From NCBI RefSeq assembly GCF_002954455.1, contig NZ_MSCC01000002.1:221501-285500 (forward strand): a DNA stretch of 64,000 nucleotides, written 5' to 3'. The notes below the pieces were generated by a model. It was not told the origin of the DNA. It saw nothing but the letters and a program-made list of their open reading frames with translations, and did no database searches. Position numbers and translations under genes: made by a program. This DNA is from Photobacterium aquimaris. Its GTDB lineage: Bacteria > Pseudomonadota > Gammaproteobacteria > Enterobacterales > Vibrionaceae. Positions within the stretch are counted from its first letter, which is position 1. Every line of letters starts with the position of its first letter. Below, in pieces: positions 1-10,200 of this stretch.

Positions 1-1699
1 TATTAACCAGTATTCTACTGCAACAGAAAAAGTCGATATTTTACATACAGGGGTGATTTTTTATGCGGCTCACGGCACTCAAAGTGCAGAACAAGAAATC
101 AGTACCATCGGTTTAGGATCACTATTAGGGATCCTTATTTTATTGGTGGTGGTCTATCGCAGTCCATTACCGTTAGCATTGGCGTTATTGTCCATTAGCT
201 GTGGTCTGATTGCTGCATTTGTCGGTACCGTCGCCATTTTTGGCAAAGTACATCTGTTTAGTCTCGTGTTTGGTGCCAGCTTAATTGGAGTCTCAATTGA
301 TTATGCATTTCACTATCTCACCGATAGATTAGCCGCAGGAAAAGATTGGAATCCACACCAAGGGCTCAAGCATATTTTGGTCGCAATTAGCTTAGGCCTG
401 ATTACCAGCCTGATTGGCTATTTAGGCATGCTAGTCGCGCCTTTTCCTGGACTACAGCAATTATCGTTATTTTCAGCAATAGGATTAATTGCCGCTTATG
501 CCACGGTTGTGTGTTGGTATCCCAGCTTGGCATCTAAGCCATGTTCACCTCGACCATTACCTTGTCGTCAGTTACTTAATGCGTGGCTACAATTGTGGCA
601 TCTAGCGAGCGTTCGTTGGAGTGTGCCATTGATACTGGCAACAGCTTCACTGATCGGTTTATACCATACTCACTATGATGACGACATTCGCCAACTACAA
701 GCATTACCACAGCAGCTCAAACAGCAGGAAGCGACCATTAAAGCAATTACAGGAGTGAGTAGTGGTCAGCAAATGTTGCTCGTTAAAGCCCAAACGGCAC
801 AAGAGCTATTAACAAAGTTAGCTGCTGTCGATCAACAGCTCGACAAGTTAGTAATTAATCACAAACTTGATAGCTACCAAAGTATCGGTCATTACTTGCC
901 GTCGATTGCAACTCAAAAGCATAACTTTGAATTAGTTAAACATTTATATCAACAACAAGGCTCTGAGCTAGATAAAAAAATAAAATTAAGCCAACCACCA
1001 CAATTTACAGCAACATTCCATCCGTTAACCATTGCTGATTATTTAGCTTCGCCAGTATCAAAACCACTGCGTTTTACTTGGCTTGGTAAAATAAATAAAT
1101 CACCTTCTGAGCAAAACTATGGCGCGGTTATTTTGCTCTCTGGTGTCAACCAGCTAAGCGCAATTAAACAACTCGCGGCACAAGATAGCCAGTTAAGCTA
1201 CCTTAATAAAGCCGATGAAGTATCACAACTTTTTGGACAATACCGCCAGCGCGTGACTGAGTTATTAATTGCGGCAACCATAGTAATTTTAGCCTTGTTA
1301 GTGTGGCGCTATAAGCTAAAGAAAGGCCTTCAAATGATCATGCCATCAGTGATTGGTGGCTGTGCGGGGATTGCGATCACCAGTATCAGTGGTACGCCAT
1401 TAAACCTGTTTAATTTATTAGCGTTAATATTAATCCTTGGGATTGGGATTGATTACAGCCTCTTTTTTGCGGAATTAAAATCAACCGATAACGATCATCA
1501 TCGCCGTTCGACATTATTAGCGATTACTTTATCTGCATTAACGACAGTATTATCATTTGGATTATTAGCCTTAAGTGCGACTCAAGCTATTCATAGTTTT
1601 GGGATTACGGTACTAACAGGAATTATTATTGCATGGTTACTCGCGCCTTTGGCCATGACGCCCTCTTCACCAGCGCCGACCAAAGCAGGAGTTAAATAA
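1..1699 (+). CDS. MMPL/RND-family exporter of an aryl-polyene-type cluster, 5' end missing
   Basis: The reading frame is open to the left edge of the window, so this is the C-terminal part (about 566 codons) of a membrane exporter of the MMPL/RND superfamily. Two blocks of hydrophobic helices flank a soluble periplasmic domain (roughly codons 215-420 of the visible part). Each block carries the family-typical Asp-Tyr motif, GVSIDYAF in the first and GIGIDYSLFF in the second. In aryl polyene clusters a protein of this type is thought to move the lipid or its precursor across the inner membrane. It ends 1 bp before the lipoprotein gene, so the two are likely co-translated. The family is certain from the motifs; the substrate is inferred from the downstream ketosynthase, dehydratase and ketoreductase genes. 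Confidence 0.85.
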   Translation, partial: INQYSTATEKVDILHTGVIFYAAHGTQSAEQEISTIGLGSLLGILILLVVVYRSPLPLALALLSISCGLIAAFVGTVAIFGKVHLFSLVFGASLIGVSIDYAFHYLTDRLAAGKDWNPHQGLKHILVAISLGLITSLIGYLGMLVAPFPGLQQLSLFSAIGLIAAYATVVCWYPSLASKPCSPRPLPCRQLLNAWLQLWHLASVRWSVPLILATASLIGLYHTHYDDDIRQLQALPQQLKQQEATIKAITGVSSGQQMLLVKAQTAQELLTKLAAVDQQLDKLVINHKLDSYQSIGHYLPSIATQKHNFELVKHLYQQQGSELDKKIKLSQPPQFTATFHPLTIADYLASPVSKPLRFTWLGKINKSPSEQNYGAVILLSGVNQLSAIKQLAAQDSQLSYLNKADEVSQLFGQYRQRVTELLIAATIVILALLVWRYKLKKGLQMIMPSVIGGCAGIAITSISGTPLNLFNLLALILILGIGIDYSLFFAELKSTDNDHHRRSTLLAITLSALTTVLSFGLLALSATQAIHSFGITVLTGIIIAWLLAPLAMTPSSPAPTKAGVK

Positions 1700-1700
1700 T

Positions 1701-2312
1701 ATGTCTCGTTTTATAAACAACAATAGTAAACGTCACTTCTTGATTGCATTACTGACAACCTTGTTTATTTCAGGCTGTGCGACTATCTCTCAACCTCAAT
1801 CAAATCAAGTTGAAATTGCGCCTCACACCTTAGTTACCTTACCAACACCAGCACAATTGGGTTATTCATTAACCGCCAGTCAATTGATCACTGCCACCTG
1901 GCAGCACACCAATCATCAATTACCGGTACAATTACAAGTCACACCACAAGCATTAGCACTAGCGGGATTTTCGTCATGGGGTTCGCGTATTCTAAGCTTA
2001 GATTATACTCACCAGCAGTTAACTACCTATGTGATGCCGGGCTTAGGTTCAAGCCTACCAGAGCCAAAACAAGTTCTGTTCAATATGATGATCACCTTAT
2101 GGCCACTTTCAGCATGGCAGCAGCCGTTGCAGCATATTGGTTGGCAATTAAAGCAAACCGCGAACCAGCGTCAACTTATCGATGATAAAGGCATGGTTAT
2201 CGCCGATATTAACTACCAAAATGCGAATAAATTAAAAGGGACAATTACGTTTGTAAATCACCAGCCTAATTACACAATCACCATAAAAACATTACACTAT
2301 CAGCGTCAATAA
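1701..2312 (+). CDS. DUF3261-type outer-membrane lipoprotein of the aryl polyene cluster
   Basis: A 203-residue protein with a short basic N-terminus, a hydrophobic stretch and a lipobox ending at Cys26 (FISGC), so it is a predicted lipoprotein. The rest is a soluble beta-rich domain resembling the DUF3261 family, which is found in aryl polyene clusters and is distantly reminiscent of LolB-like carriers. It starts 1 bp after the exporter and its stop overlaps the start of the ketosynthase (TAATG), so it sits tightly in the operon. A role in handling or localising the polyene lipid at the outer membrane is an inference from context; no catalytic motif is visible. Confidence 0.75.
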   Translation: MSRFINNNSKRHFLIALLTTLFISGCATISQPQSNQVEIAPHTLVTLPTPAQLGYSLTASQLITATWQHTNHQLPVQLQVTPQALALAGFSSWGSRILSLDYTHQQLTTYVMPGLGSSLPEPKQVLFNMMITLWPLSAWQQPLQHIGWQLKQTANQRQLIDDKGMVIADINYQNANKLKGTITFVNHQPNYTITIKTLHYQRQ

Positions 2313-3580
2313 TGTCAGCACGGAATTTTATGAAACATAATCAACCTGCAACCCCAATCTATATTCGTGGCTGTGGTTTTCATTCTGCTTTAGGTGCCAC
2401 AACTGAACAAATTCAGCAACGTCTACTGGCAGGGTGTAGTCCTGATATGCATACGGTACGTGGCTGGCTCAATGACGGCAGTGAAACAGTTATTGGCCAA
2501 GTAAGCGCGCCATTAGCCGCTATTGATGAACAACAATACCCGTATCAAAATACCGCAAATAACCGTCTTGCAGCATCGGCATTAGAGCAAATCTCCCCCC
2601 AAATAGAACAGGCTATTAAGCAGTTTGGTCGTGATCGTATTGCAGTAATAATCGGTACGACAACCTCTGGCATCAGTGACGGTGAAGTTGCATTAGAACA
2701 CCTTGCCGAACAAGATCAGCTACCAGAAAATTTTCATTACCACCAGCAAGAACCAGCTAATACCGGCCAATTTATTGCTGATTATTTTGGTTTAACAGGC
2801 TTGGTTTACACCCTATCAACCGCTTGTTCTTCAAGTGGACGTAGCTTTTTATCGGCTAAACGGTTACTTAAGGCAGGCTTAGCAGATGCGGTTATCGTCG
2901 GTGGTGCAGATACATTATGTCGACTGACACTCAATGGTTTTCATGGCCTAGATTCACTTTCTGCTAGCCGTTGTAATCCGTTTAGTGTTAACCGTAATGG
3001 AATTAATATCGGTGAAGCGGCAGCGTTTATGTTGTTAGCACTTACTCCTGATTTAAGAGCTGAAAATCGAGACATTAGCAATAACCATAAAGGTTTATCA
3101 CCCCAAAACATTGCTTTTTTAGGCGGCGGTGATAGCTCTGATGCTTATCATATTTCAGCCCCCCATCCTGAAGGTAATGGCGCAGAAGTTGCGATGCGAA
3201 ATGCATTAGCTGATGCAAACTTAAAACCTGATGATATTGGCTATATTAATGCTCATGGCACAGCGACTCCCCTTAATGATGCGATGGAAGCTAAAGCGAT
3301 TGCACGTGTATTTGGCTCCCAAGTTGCTGTTAGCTCAACCAAACCACTCACGGGGCATACTCTTGGCGCAGCAAGTGCCGTCGAGGCTGCAATTTGCTGG
3401 TATATTTTGGCTTATCAGCTACCGTTACCATTACAAATAAACGATGGTCATCAAGAACCACAGCTGCCAATCACACTTGTAAAACAACCATTACCATTAA
3501 CTACATCAGCAGTATTAAGTAACTCGTTTGCTTTTGGTGGTAATAACATCAGCTTAATTTTTGGATACGTTAATGACTAA
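2312..3580 (+). CDS. beta-ketoacyl-ACP synthase (KAS II type), ApeO-like
   Basis: A 422-residue condensing enzyme with the full Cys-His-His triad: Cys172 in STACSSSG, His315 in NAHGTATPLNDA and His349 in LTGHTLGAA. It would extend the polyene chain on an acyl carrier protein in the cytoplasm. The start codon overlaps the previous stop. In characterised aryl polyene clusters the order ketosynthase, dehydratase, ketoreductase, ketosynthase corresponds to apeO-P-Q-R, and the same order is seen here, so this would be ApeO; that assignment rests on order and family rather than on sequence comparison. A chain-length factor partner is expected further upstream, outside the window. Confidence 0.85.
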   Translation: MSARNFMKHNQPATPIYIRGCGFHSALGATTEQIQQRLLAGCSPDMHTVRGWLNDGSETVIGQVSAPLAAIDEQQYPYQNTANNRLAASALEQISPQIEQAIKQFGRDRIAVIIGTTTSGISDGEVALEHLAEQDQLPENFHYHQQEPANTGQFIADYFGLTGLVYTLSTACSSSGRSFLSAKRLLKAGLADAVIVGGADTLCRLTLNGFHGLDSLSASRCNPFSVNRNGINIGEAAAFMLLALTPDLRAENRDISNNHKGLSPQNIAFLGGGDSSDAYHISAPHPEGNGAEVAMRNALADANLKPDDIGYINAHGTATPLNDAMEAKAIARVFGSQVAVSSTKPLTGHTLGAASAVEAAICWYILAYQLPLPLQINDGHQEPQLPITLVKQPLPLTTSAVLSNSFAFGGNNISLIFGYVND

Positions 3581-4034
3581 AATACCACCGTTAGCACAAT
3601 TATTGCCTCATGAAGCTCCAATGATATTAATCGATGAGCTGATCAGTGTTGATGTGGAAAATGTCCATTGCCAAGTAACAATCCGCTCAGACAATCTTTT
3701 TTTTGATAAACACACTCACGCAGTTGCAGCTTATGTTGGGATTGAATTAATGGCACAAACCATTGCAAGTTGGGCCGGTTATCATGCATGGCAACAAGGC
3801 AAACCAACGCCGATGGGATTTTTACTTGGCTGTCGTCGTTACCACAGCGAATGGGCGCAATTTAAGCAAGGGGTCGTGCTTGATATTCATGCCGAACGCT
3901 TAATGCAAGACAACAACATGGTGGTATTTAGTTGCAAGATCACTCATCAACAACAAACTATTGCTAGTTGCCAACTCAATGCGTATCTTCCTTCAGAAGA
4001 AAAAATTGCAACCTTGCTTACCACCAAACAATAG
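3573..4034 (+). CDS. 3-hydroxyacyl-ACP dehydratase, hotdog fold, ApeP-like
   Basis: A small hotdog-fold dehydratase of about 153 residues. Near the N-terminus it has LPHEAPMILIDE, which matches the FabZ/FabA-type catalytic histidine motif (PHxxPM). I chose the ATG at 3573, overlapping the upstream gene by 8 bp, rather than the TTG at 3561; the motif then sits about 10 residues from the N-terminus, as is usual. The enzyme would dehydrate the 3-hydroxyacyl intermediate to build the conjugated double bonds. Its place between the ketosynthase and ketoreductase genes supports an ApeP-like role. Confidence 0.82.
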   Translation: MTKIPPLAQLLPHEAPMILIDELISVDVENVHCQVTIRSDNLFFDKHTHAVAAYVGIELMAQTIASWAGYHAWQQGKPTPMGFLLGCRRYHSEWAQFKQGVVLDIHAERLMQDNNMVVFSCKITHQQQTIASCQLNAYLPSEEKIATLLTTKQ

Positions 4035-4043
4035 GAAGATTTC

Positions 4044-4769
4044 ATGACTCGACAGGTACTTGTTACGGGTGCTAGTAAAGGCATTGGACGCGCAATCGCT
4101 ATCCAATTAGCACAAGATGGATTTACTATTGCTGTCCATTATATGAGTGATCAAGCAGGCGCAGAGTCAACTCTTGCCACTATTATTAATGCGGGCGGTC
4201 AAGGGCGCATTATTCAATTTGATATCAGTGATCGTGACCAATGTCGCCAGCATCTTGAACAAGATATTGCCAAGCATGGTGCCTATTATGGTGTCGTTAG
4301 CAATGCAGGAATTACTCGCGATACAGCCTTTCCAGCGATGACAGAACAAGAATGGGATGGTGTTATCCATACCAATCTTGATAGCTTTTATAACGTTCTT
4401 CATCCGTGTGTGATGCCAATGGTGCAATTACGTAAAGGTGGTCGTATTGTCACGCTAGCATCGGTATCGGGTATTACTGGCAACCGCGGTCAAACTAACT
4501 ACAGTGCCGCTAAAGCAGGCGTGATTGGCGCGTCAAAATCACTCGCACTTGAGCTGGCAAAACGTAAAATTACCGTTAACTGTGTTGCTCCGGGGCTGAT
4601 TGATACCGGTATGGTTGATGAGCATGTTAAACAACATGCGCTACCGCAAGTACCATTACGCCGCATGGGTGATCCTCAAGAAGTAGCAGGTTTAGTCAGT
4701 TATTTAATGTCAGATATCGCTGCTTATGTTACCCGCCAAGTGATTTCTATTAATGGAGGTTTAGTATGA
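4044..4769 (+). CDS. 3-ketoacyl-ACP reductase (FabG-like SDR), ApeQ-like
   Basis: A classical short-chain dehydrogenase/reductase of 241 residues. The nucleotide-binding glycine motif is GASKGIG (residues 9-15), the NAG motif is at 87-89, and the catalytic residues are Ser140, Tyr153 and Lys157 with the spacing of E. coli FabG. It should reduce 3-ketoacyl-ACP with NADPH during polyene assembly. A ribosome-binding site (AGGAAG) sits just upstream, and the last codons overlap the next ketosynthase (ATGA-type overlap at 4766-4769). The FabG family is certain; dedication to the aryl polyene pathway is from gene order. Confidence 0.87.
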   Translation: MTRQVLVTGASKGIGRAIAIQLAQDGFTIAVHYMSDQAGAESTLATIINAGGQGRIIQFDISDRDQCRQHLEQDIAKHGAYYGVVSNAGITRDTAFPAMTEQEWDGVIHTNLDSFYNVLHPCVMPMVQLRKGGRIVTLASVSGITGNRGQTNYSAAKAGVIGASKSLALELAKRKITVNCVAPGLIDTGMVDEHVKQHALPQVPLRRMGDPQEVAGLVSYLMSDIAAYVTRQVISINGGLV

Positions 4770-5992
4770 ACCATCGCGTAGTGATCACTGGCATGGGAGG
4801 GGTAACCGCGCTGGGTCAAGATTGGCTAACCATAGAACAAAAATTGCGCGAGGGTAAAAATGCCGTGATCTATATGGACGATTACGCCCTTTATGATGGT
4901 TTAAATACCAAACTTGCTGCCCCCATTAGCGACTTTACTGTTCCGAAACACTATACCCGTAAGCAACTGCGCGCAATGGGGAGAGTATCTAAACTCGCCA
5001 CTGTTGCCACCGAGCAAGCACTAACCCAAGCTGGTTTATTAGATCAGAATATACTCACTAACGGCAGCACTGGCATTGCGTATGGTTCATCAATCGGTAG
5101 CACCCCTGCCATTGGTGCTTTTGGTACTATGCTAAATGATAAAACCACCAAAGAAATCACAGCAACCACTTATGTCCAAATGATGCCGCATACCACAGCG
5201 GTCAATGTCGGGTTATTTTTTGGCTTACGCGGGCGCGTGATCCCAACAAGTAGTGCCTGTACATCTGGTAGTCAAGCCATCGGTTATGCTTATGAAGCTA
5301 TCAAGCATGGTTATCAAACTGTGATGGTTGCAGGTGGCGCAGAAGAATTATGCCCAACAGAGTCTGCGGTATTTGATACCCTTTTTGCCACCAGCCTTAA
5401 AAATGACACTCCCAACTTAACTCCACGTCCTTATGATGTTGATCGTGATGGATTAGTGATTGGCGAAGGCGCTGGCTCATTAGTTTTAGAAGAATATCAA
5501 CATGCGCTTGATAGAGGTGCTACGATTTTAGCGGAAGTAGTAGGCTTTGCGACCAATTGCGACGCTGCACATATTACCCAGCCTCAACAACAAACCATGC
5601 AGCAATGTATGACAATGGCATTACAACAAGCACAATTACAGCCACAAGATATCGGCTATATTTCAGCCCATGGTACCGCCACTGAAAAAGGTGATATTGC
5701 TGAAAGTCAGGCAACTGCCAATATTTTTGGCAATACAACTCCAATAAGCAGTCTCAAAAGCTACTTTGGGCATACTTTAGGTGCTTGTGGAGCGATTGAA
5801 GCATGGCTAAGTATTGAAATGATGAACAGTGGTTGGTTTAACCCAACCTTGAATTTAGCTACCCCAGATCCACGCTGCGGTGAGCTCGATTATCTTCAAG
5901 GCCAAGGTAGAAATATTGGTTGTGATTATATCATGAGTAATAACTTTGCTTTTGGTGGCATTAATACTTCATTGATTTTTAAGCGAATATAA
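4766..5992 (+). CDS. beta-ketoacyl-ACP synthase, ApeR-like
   Basis: A 408-residue condensing enzyme with Cys165 (SSACTSGSQ), His302 (SAHGTATEKGD) and His336 (YFGHTLGACG), so it is catalytically complete. It differs clearly in sequence from the ketosynthase at 2312, which fits the presence of two distinct ketosynthases in aryl polyene clusters; ApeR is the last gene in known clusters and this one also ends the operon. A strong hairpin follows 7 bp after the stop. It may prime or extend the chain; the division of labour between the two ketosynthases cannot be read from the sequence. Confidence 0.85.
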   Translation: MNHRVVITGMGGVTALGQDWLTIEQKLREGKNAVIYMDDYALYDGLNTKLAAPISDFTVPKHYTRKQLRAMGRVSKLATVATEQALTQAGLLDQNILTNGSTGIAYGSSIGSTPAIGAFGTMLNDKTTKEITATTYVQMMPHTTAVNVGLFFGLRGRVIPTSSACTSGSQAIGYAYEAIKHGYQTVMVAGGAEELCPTESAVFDTLFATSLKNDTPNLTPRPYDVDRDGLVIGEGAGSLVLEEYQHALDRGATILAEVVGFATNCDAAHITQPQQQTMQQCMTMALQQAQLQPQDIGYISAHGTATEKGDIAESQATANIFGNTTPISSLKSYFGHTLGACGAIEAWLSIEMMNSGWFNPTLNLATPDPRCGELDYLQGQGRNIGCDYIMSNNFAFGGINTSLIFKRI

Positions 5993-5998
5993 ACTTAT

Positions 5999-6036
5999 CC
6001 CTTGGTATCATATTAGCTTGATACCAAGGGGGGTTT
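5999..6036. terminator. hairpin at the end of the aryl polyene operon
   Basis: A perfect 12-bp stem (CCCTTGGTATCA at 5999-6010 with its complement at 6019-6030) and an 8-nt loop. The T-run is short. It lies between convergent genes and probably serves both directions. Confidence 0.7.
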
Positions 6037-6051
6037 CACAACTTATAGTAT

Positions 6052-6417
6052 TTATTGCTGCTGTAAAAATGTAATCGCTTGTTGTTTTTCAGCAAAAGAA
6101 AAGTATTGAATATCAATATGACTAAACAATGCATCTTCTACTTTAACCACTTTTTCAATCCAACTCGCATCAGCAACAACTGCGACTTGAGTAATATGTT
6201 TTAAGCCAGCATGAACAAGGTATTTTAACTCTTCAACAATTGCTGCTAATTCAATGCCTGAAAAACTGTCAATTTCTTCGTAGATCACGATACCACCATG
6301 ATCAACAGTTTTAGCTTTAGCATCCATTAACACACGCTTCATATCATCTTCTGTCACTTTACCTGACAACGTAAAAGCAACGGCGTTATCAATACCAATA
6401 TCAATCATGGTTAACAT
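6052..6417 (-). CDS. SpoIIAA-like (STAS/SEC14-type) small protein
   Basis: About 121 residues, resembling the SpoIIAA-like family: a short alpha/beta protein with the pattern of a STAS or SEC14-like fold (alternating hydrophobic strands such as GGIVIYEE and ITQVAVVAD followed by helices). Function is unknown; members are thought to bind lipids or act as partner-switching modules. I placed the start at the internal ATG at 6417, because AAGAAGGAA immediately upstream makes a good ribosome-binding site that would otherwise be translated. It converges on the aryl polyene operon and looks like a single-gene unit. Confidence 0.65.
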   Translation of the reverse strand: MLTMIDIGIDNAVAFTLSGKVTEDDMKRVLMDAKAKTVDHGGIVIYEEIDSFSGIELAAIVEELKYLVHAGLKHITQVAVVADASWIEKVVKVEDALFSHIDIQYFSFAEKQQAITFLQQQ

Positions 6418-6593
6418 ATAAAATTCCTTCTTCAATATTACATGAGCTAAAAAGACATTATGAATATATAGCTGTTAATTATAATGCGCTTTTATTTATC
6501 TTGCTTCAGTCACTAAATACACATTTTTACTCAATATCACATTGCAACAATAACAATGCCCCTAGTAACGATTGTCATCGTTCAAAGCTTTTA

Positions 6594-7286
6594 TTAACCA
6601 CTGCCTAATGCTAGTAAAGTCGCATTGCCTCCTACAGCAGTAATATTAATCGTGCGCGTACGCTCAGTGATAAACCGTAAGCAATATCGTTGAGCGCCAA
6701 TGACGGCTAACGTTTCACTATCAAGTTCACTCACTAACTGCGCTAATAATCCTTGCCGTTGCGCCAATTGACGTGCCAAATGCTGCGTTGTTTGCAGATC
6801 GCCACAATAAGCAACACCCGCGGTTTGAGGATGATTAACTAACCCATCAAGTTGAGTAATCTTCACCACTGTTATCACATCAGTACTACATCCTAACTGT
6901 TCAAGCTCCTGTTTTACCTGCAGAGCATAGTGCTGATCATCAATACACAGTAATACCGAATTACCGCACACTAAGGCTGCGGTTAATTGGCCTACAATTG
7001 CCTCTTTGGTAATGCCTTGCTGCACTGAAATAATAAACACACCTCGGCCACTGCAATACAGCGCATTGGTTTCACCGGTAGGCCCAGGCATCAATTCAGT
7101 ATCAGCGACATATTGCAGCGCATTGGTACATTGGAAGTTCACCATAGCGCCAATATTCATCGGCACCTGCTTTGCCCAACGTTGTAAAATCGCGGCTCGA
7201 TCATCAAAGCCAACACTATTCCAGCGACGCATCGCCACTTCACTGTTATCAATAAGTATTTGTAGATTATTTGCTGTTTGCTGCAT
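6594..7286 (-). CDS. free-standing C-terminal ALDH-like domain of PutA
   Basis: A 230-residue protein that I read as the non-catalytic aldehyde-dehydrogenase-like C-terminal domain normally fused to the end of long PutA proteins. It contains GPTGETNALYCSGRGVF and ends with TINITAVGGNATLLALG, which match the start and the conserved terminal flap of the PutA C-terminal domain as I recall it (GPTGERN and NTTAAGGNASL-type). It has no catalytic cysteine motif, so it is unlikely to oxidise aldehydes itself. It lies 9 bp downstream of putA on the same strand. It may assemble with PutA to close the substrate-channelling tunnel. Automatic pipelines may call it a 1-pyrroline-5-carboxylate dehydrogenase, which would overstate its activity. 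Confidence 0.75.
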   Translation of the reverse strand: MQQTANNLQILIDNSEVAMRRWNSVGFDDRAAILQRWAKQVPMNIGAMVNFQCTNALQYVADTELMPGPTGETNALYCSGRGVFIISVQQGITKEAIVGQLTAALVCGNSVLLCIDDQHYALQVKQELEQLGCSTDVITVVKITQLDGLVNHPQTAGVAYCGDLQTTQHLARQLAQRQGLLAQLVSELDSETLAVIGAQRYCLRFITERTRTINITAVGGNATLLALGSG

Positions 7287-7295
7287 GATAACTCC

Positions 7296-10200
7296 TTATT
7301 GGTTATTTATTGGCAGAATGCAATCTTGAGTAAAACGGTACAGGTAATGTGGCCCACCTGCTTTTGGTCCCGTACCTGATTGTCCCTGACCACCAAAAGG
7401 TTGCACGCCGACAGTAGCACCAACTTGATCTCTATTTATATAACAATTACCCACATGTACACGTTGCTCTATATCGAGATAAGTGCGCTCATTGCGACTA
7501 TGGATCGCCAGCGTTAATCCAAATCCAGTGTGGTTTATTTGATCAATAATCTGATATAGCGCATTAGCCTTAAACCGAATTACATGCAAAATAGGGCCAA
7601 AGTGTTCTTGTTCTAATAACGTAATATCACTGATTTCAAACGCCGTAGGTGGCACAAAATCACCGAACTGACACTCAGCACTTAGCGGCGTTTGTGTTAT
7701 CAATTTTGCTTGGTTTTTTAAGGTTTCGATATGCGTCAGCAATTTGTTACGTGCGGTCCTATCAATAACTGGCCCAACATCGGTGCAATGAAGTTCAGGA
7801 CGTCCAACCTTGATCTCAGCCATTGCCCCTTTAATTAAATCAATGACTCGATCAGCAATATCAGCTTGAACAAAAAGTACTCGCAACGCAGAACAACGTT
7901 GACCTGCCGAAGCAAAAGCCGATCGCACCACATCACGCACCACTTGCTCTGGCAACGCAGTACTATCAACAATCATGGCATTTTGCCCCCCGGTTTCTGC
8001 AATAAAAGGGACTGGTGGACACGCCCTTGCCGCTAGTGTTCGATTAATAGCTTGTGCCGTTGGTGTTGAGCCGGTAAATACCACCCCAGCAATACGCTCA
8101 TCAGACAATAATTGCTGGCCAATATTCGCGCCACGCCCTGGCAAAAGCTGAATCACACCAGCAGGGATCCCGGTTTCTAGCAGTAGCTCAATCGCACGAT
8201 AAGCAATTAATGATGTTTGCTCTGCAGGTTTGGCAACAACAGTATTCCCCGCCGCTAATGCTGCACTAATTTGACCAATAAAAATGGCTAACGGAAAATT
8301 CCATGGGCTGATACACACAAAGACGCCACGACCTTGATAGCGTAATTGCTGCTCATTACCATGGTAATTGGTGATCTGTTGCGAAGATTCAAATCGCAGT
8401 GTCGCTTGCTGAGCATAGTAACGACAAAAATCTACCGCTTCTCGTATTTCATCAATAGAATCTTGAATAGTTTTACCTGCTTCACGGTGACATAACGCGA
8501 CTAATTCATGTTGATGCTGCTGTAACTGTTCAGCGAGTAAGCATAGATAATAACAACGGACCGAAGCTGCACTTGTTGACCAATCATTAAAGGCATTTGC
8601 AGCCTGTGATATTGCCTCATCGACCTGAACTTCAGTCGCAAACGTTACTTCACCAACAACTTCACGTCGATCATAAGGCGCGGTCACAGTGATAATTTCT
8701 GCAGTAACATCTGGAGTGGTTATTGGTAACGGCACAGCCTGCCACTGATGCTCAACAAAAGCGGCGACGGCAGTACTAAAAGGTTGCCATTGAGCGTCAA
8801 TATCGATATTAATTGCCGTCGAGTTTAGGCGCTCATCACCAAAAATATCCGCAGGTAAAGGGATCAAATTATTATGCAATGTTTGACATTTTTCTAAACG
8901 ATCAACTGGGTGTTCTATCAGTTCCGCAATCGGGCAATCAGCATCAACTAACCGATGCACAAAGGAACTATTAGCGCCATTTTCTAATAATCGTCGCACT
9001 AAATAAGGCAACAGATCTTTATGACTTCCTACTGGCGCATAAATACGAATTTGTGGATGATGAATCGCCATCACATGGTTATACAGTGCGTCCCCCATGC
9101 CATGTAAGCGCTGAAACTCGTAATGTTTATGCGATGCCATTGCTACTATCGCACTCACTGTATGAGCATTATGGGTCGCAAACTGTGGGTAAATAACCCC
9201 ATTTAAGGCTGGCGATAACAGCATTCGAGCACAGGCTAAATATGATGTATCGGTCGCCTCTTTGCGAGTAAATACTGGATAAGCGCTGTATCCTCCTTGT
9301 TGACTTAGTTTAAGTTCACTATCCCAATAAGCACCTTTAACTAAGCGTAATGGAATCACATCACCTTGCTGTTTAGCTAGCCCTGCCACCCAAGCTAATA
9401 CCGGTAAAGCACGTTTTGAATAGGCTTGAACCACTATCCCAAATCGCCCCCAACCTCGTAGTTGCGGTGCTTGATATAATTGTTTAAATAATTTTAATGA
9501 CAGCTCTAATCTATCGGCTTCTTCGGCATCAATGGTGATACCAACATTATATTCACGGGCACAGACTAACAACGACAACACAGAGTCGTACATTTCATTT
9601 AAGACTCGCGCTTCGCTCGCAACATCATAACGAGGATGTAACGCTGATAGTTTTATCGACATGGTTGGATTAGGAGAGCTCGCATTTGCTCCTTTGTAAG
9701 CAGCATGGTTATCACGGCCAACAGCAACTATAGCGGTAAGGTAATCTTGGTAATATTTACTGGCATCAGTGGTTGTTAACGCCGCTTCACCCAACATATC
9801 AAACGAGTAACTAAAACCTTGATCACGTTTTAATTTACCATTTTTCATCGCTTCATTAATGTCACGTCCCAACACAAATTGATGGCCCATGATTTTCATA
9901 GCTTGATGCATTGCTTGGCGGATCACCGGTTCAGACATTTTATTCACTAACCGATTAATCACATCAGACGAAGAGTCATTATCTGACCGACCTAAGCCAA
10001 CCACTTTGCCCGTCAGCATTAGTCCCCAAGTAGAGGCGTTGACAAATAACGAATCAGAATTTTTAAGGTGGGATTTCCAATCAGCAACCGTTAATTTATC
10101 GCGAATCAATGCATCCGCTGTTGCTGCATCAGGAATACGCATCAGTGCTTCAGCCAAGCACATCAGTAAAATACCCTCTTTGGTATCTAAGCTATATTCC

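Noticed and set aside
6594-7286. Calling the small PutA-like gene an active 1-pyrroline-5-carboxylate dehydrogenase
   Set aside because: It lacks the catalytic Cys and Glu motifs and is half the size of an ALDH; the end matches the PutA C-terminal flap instead.
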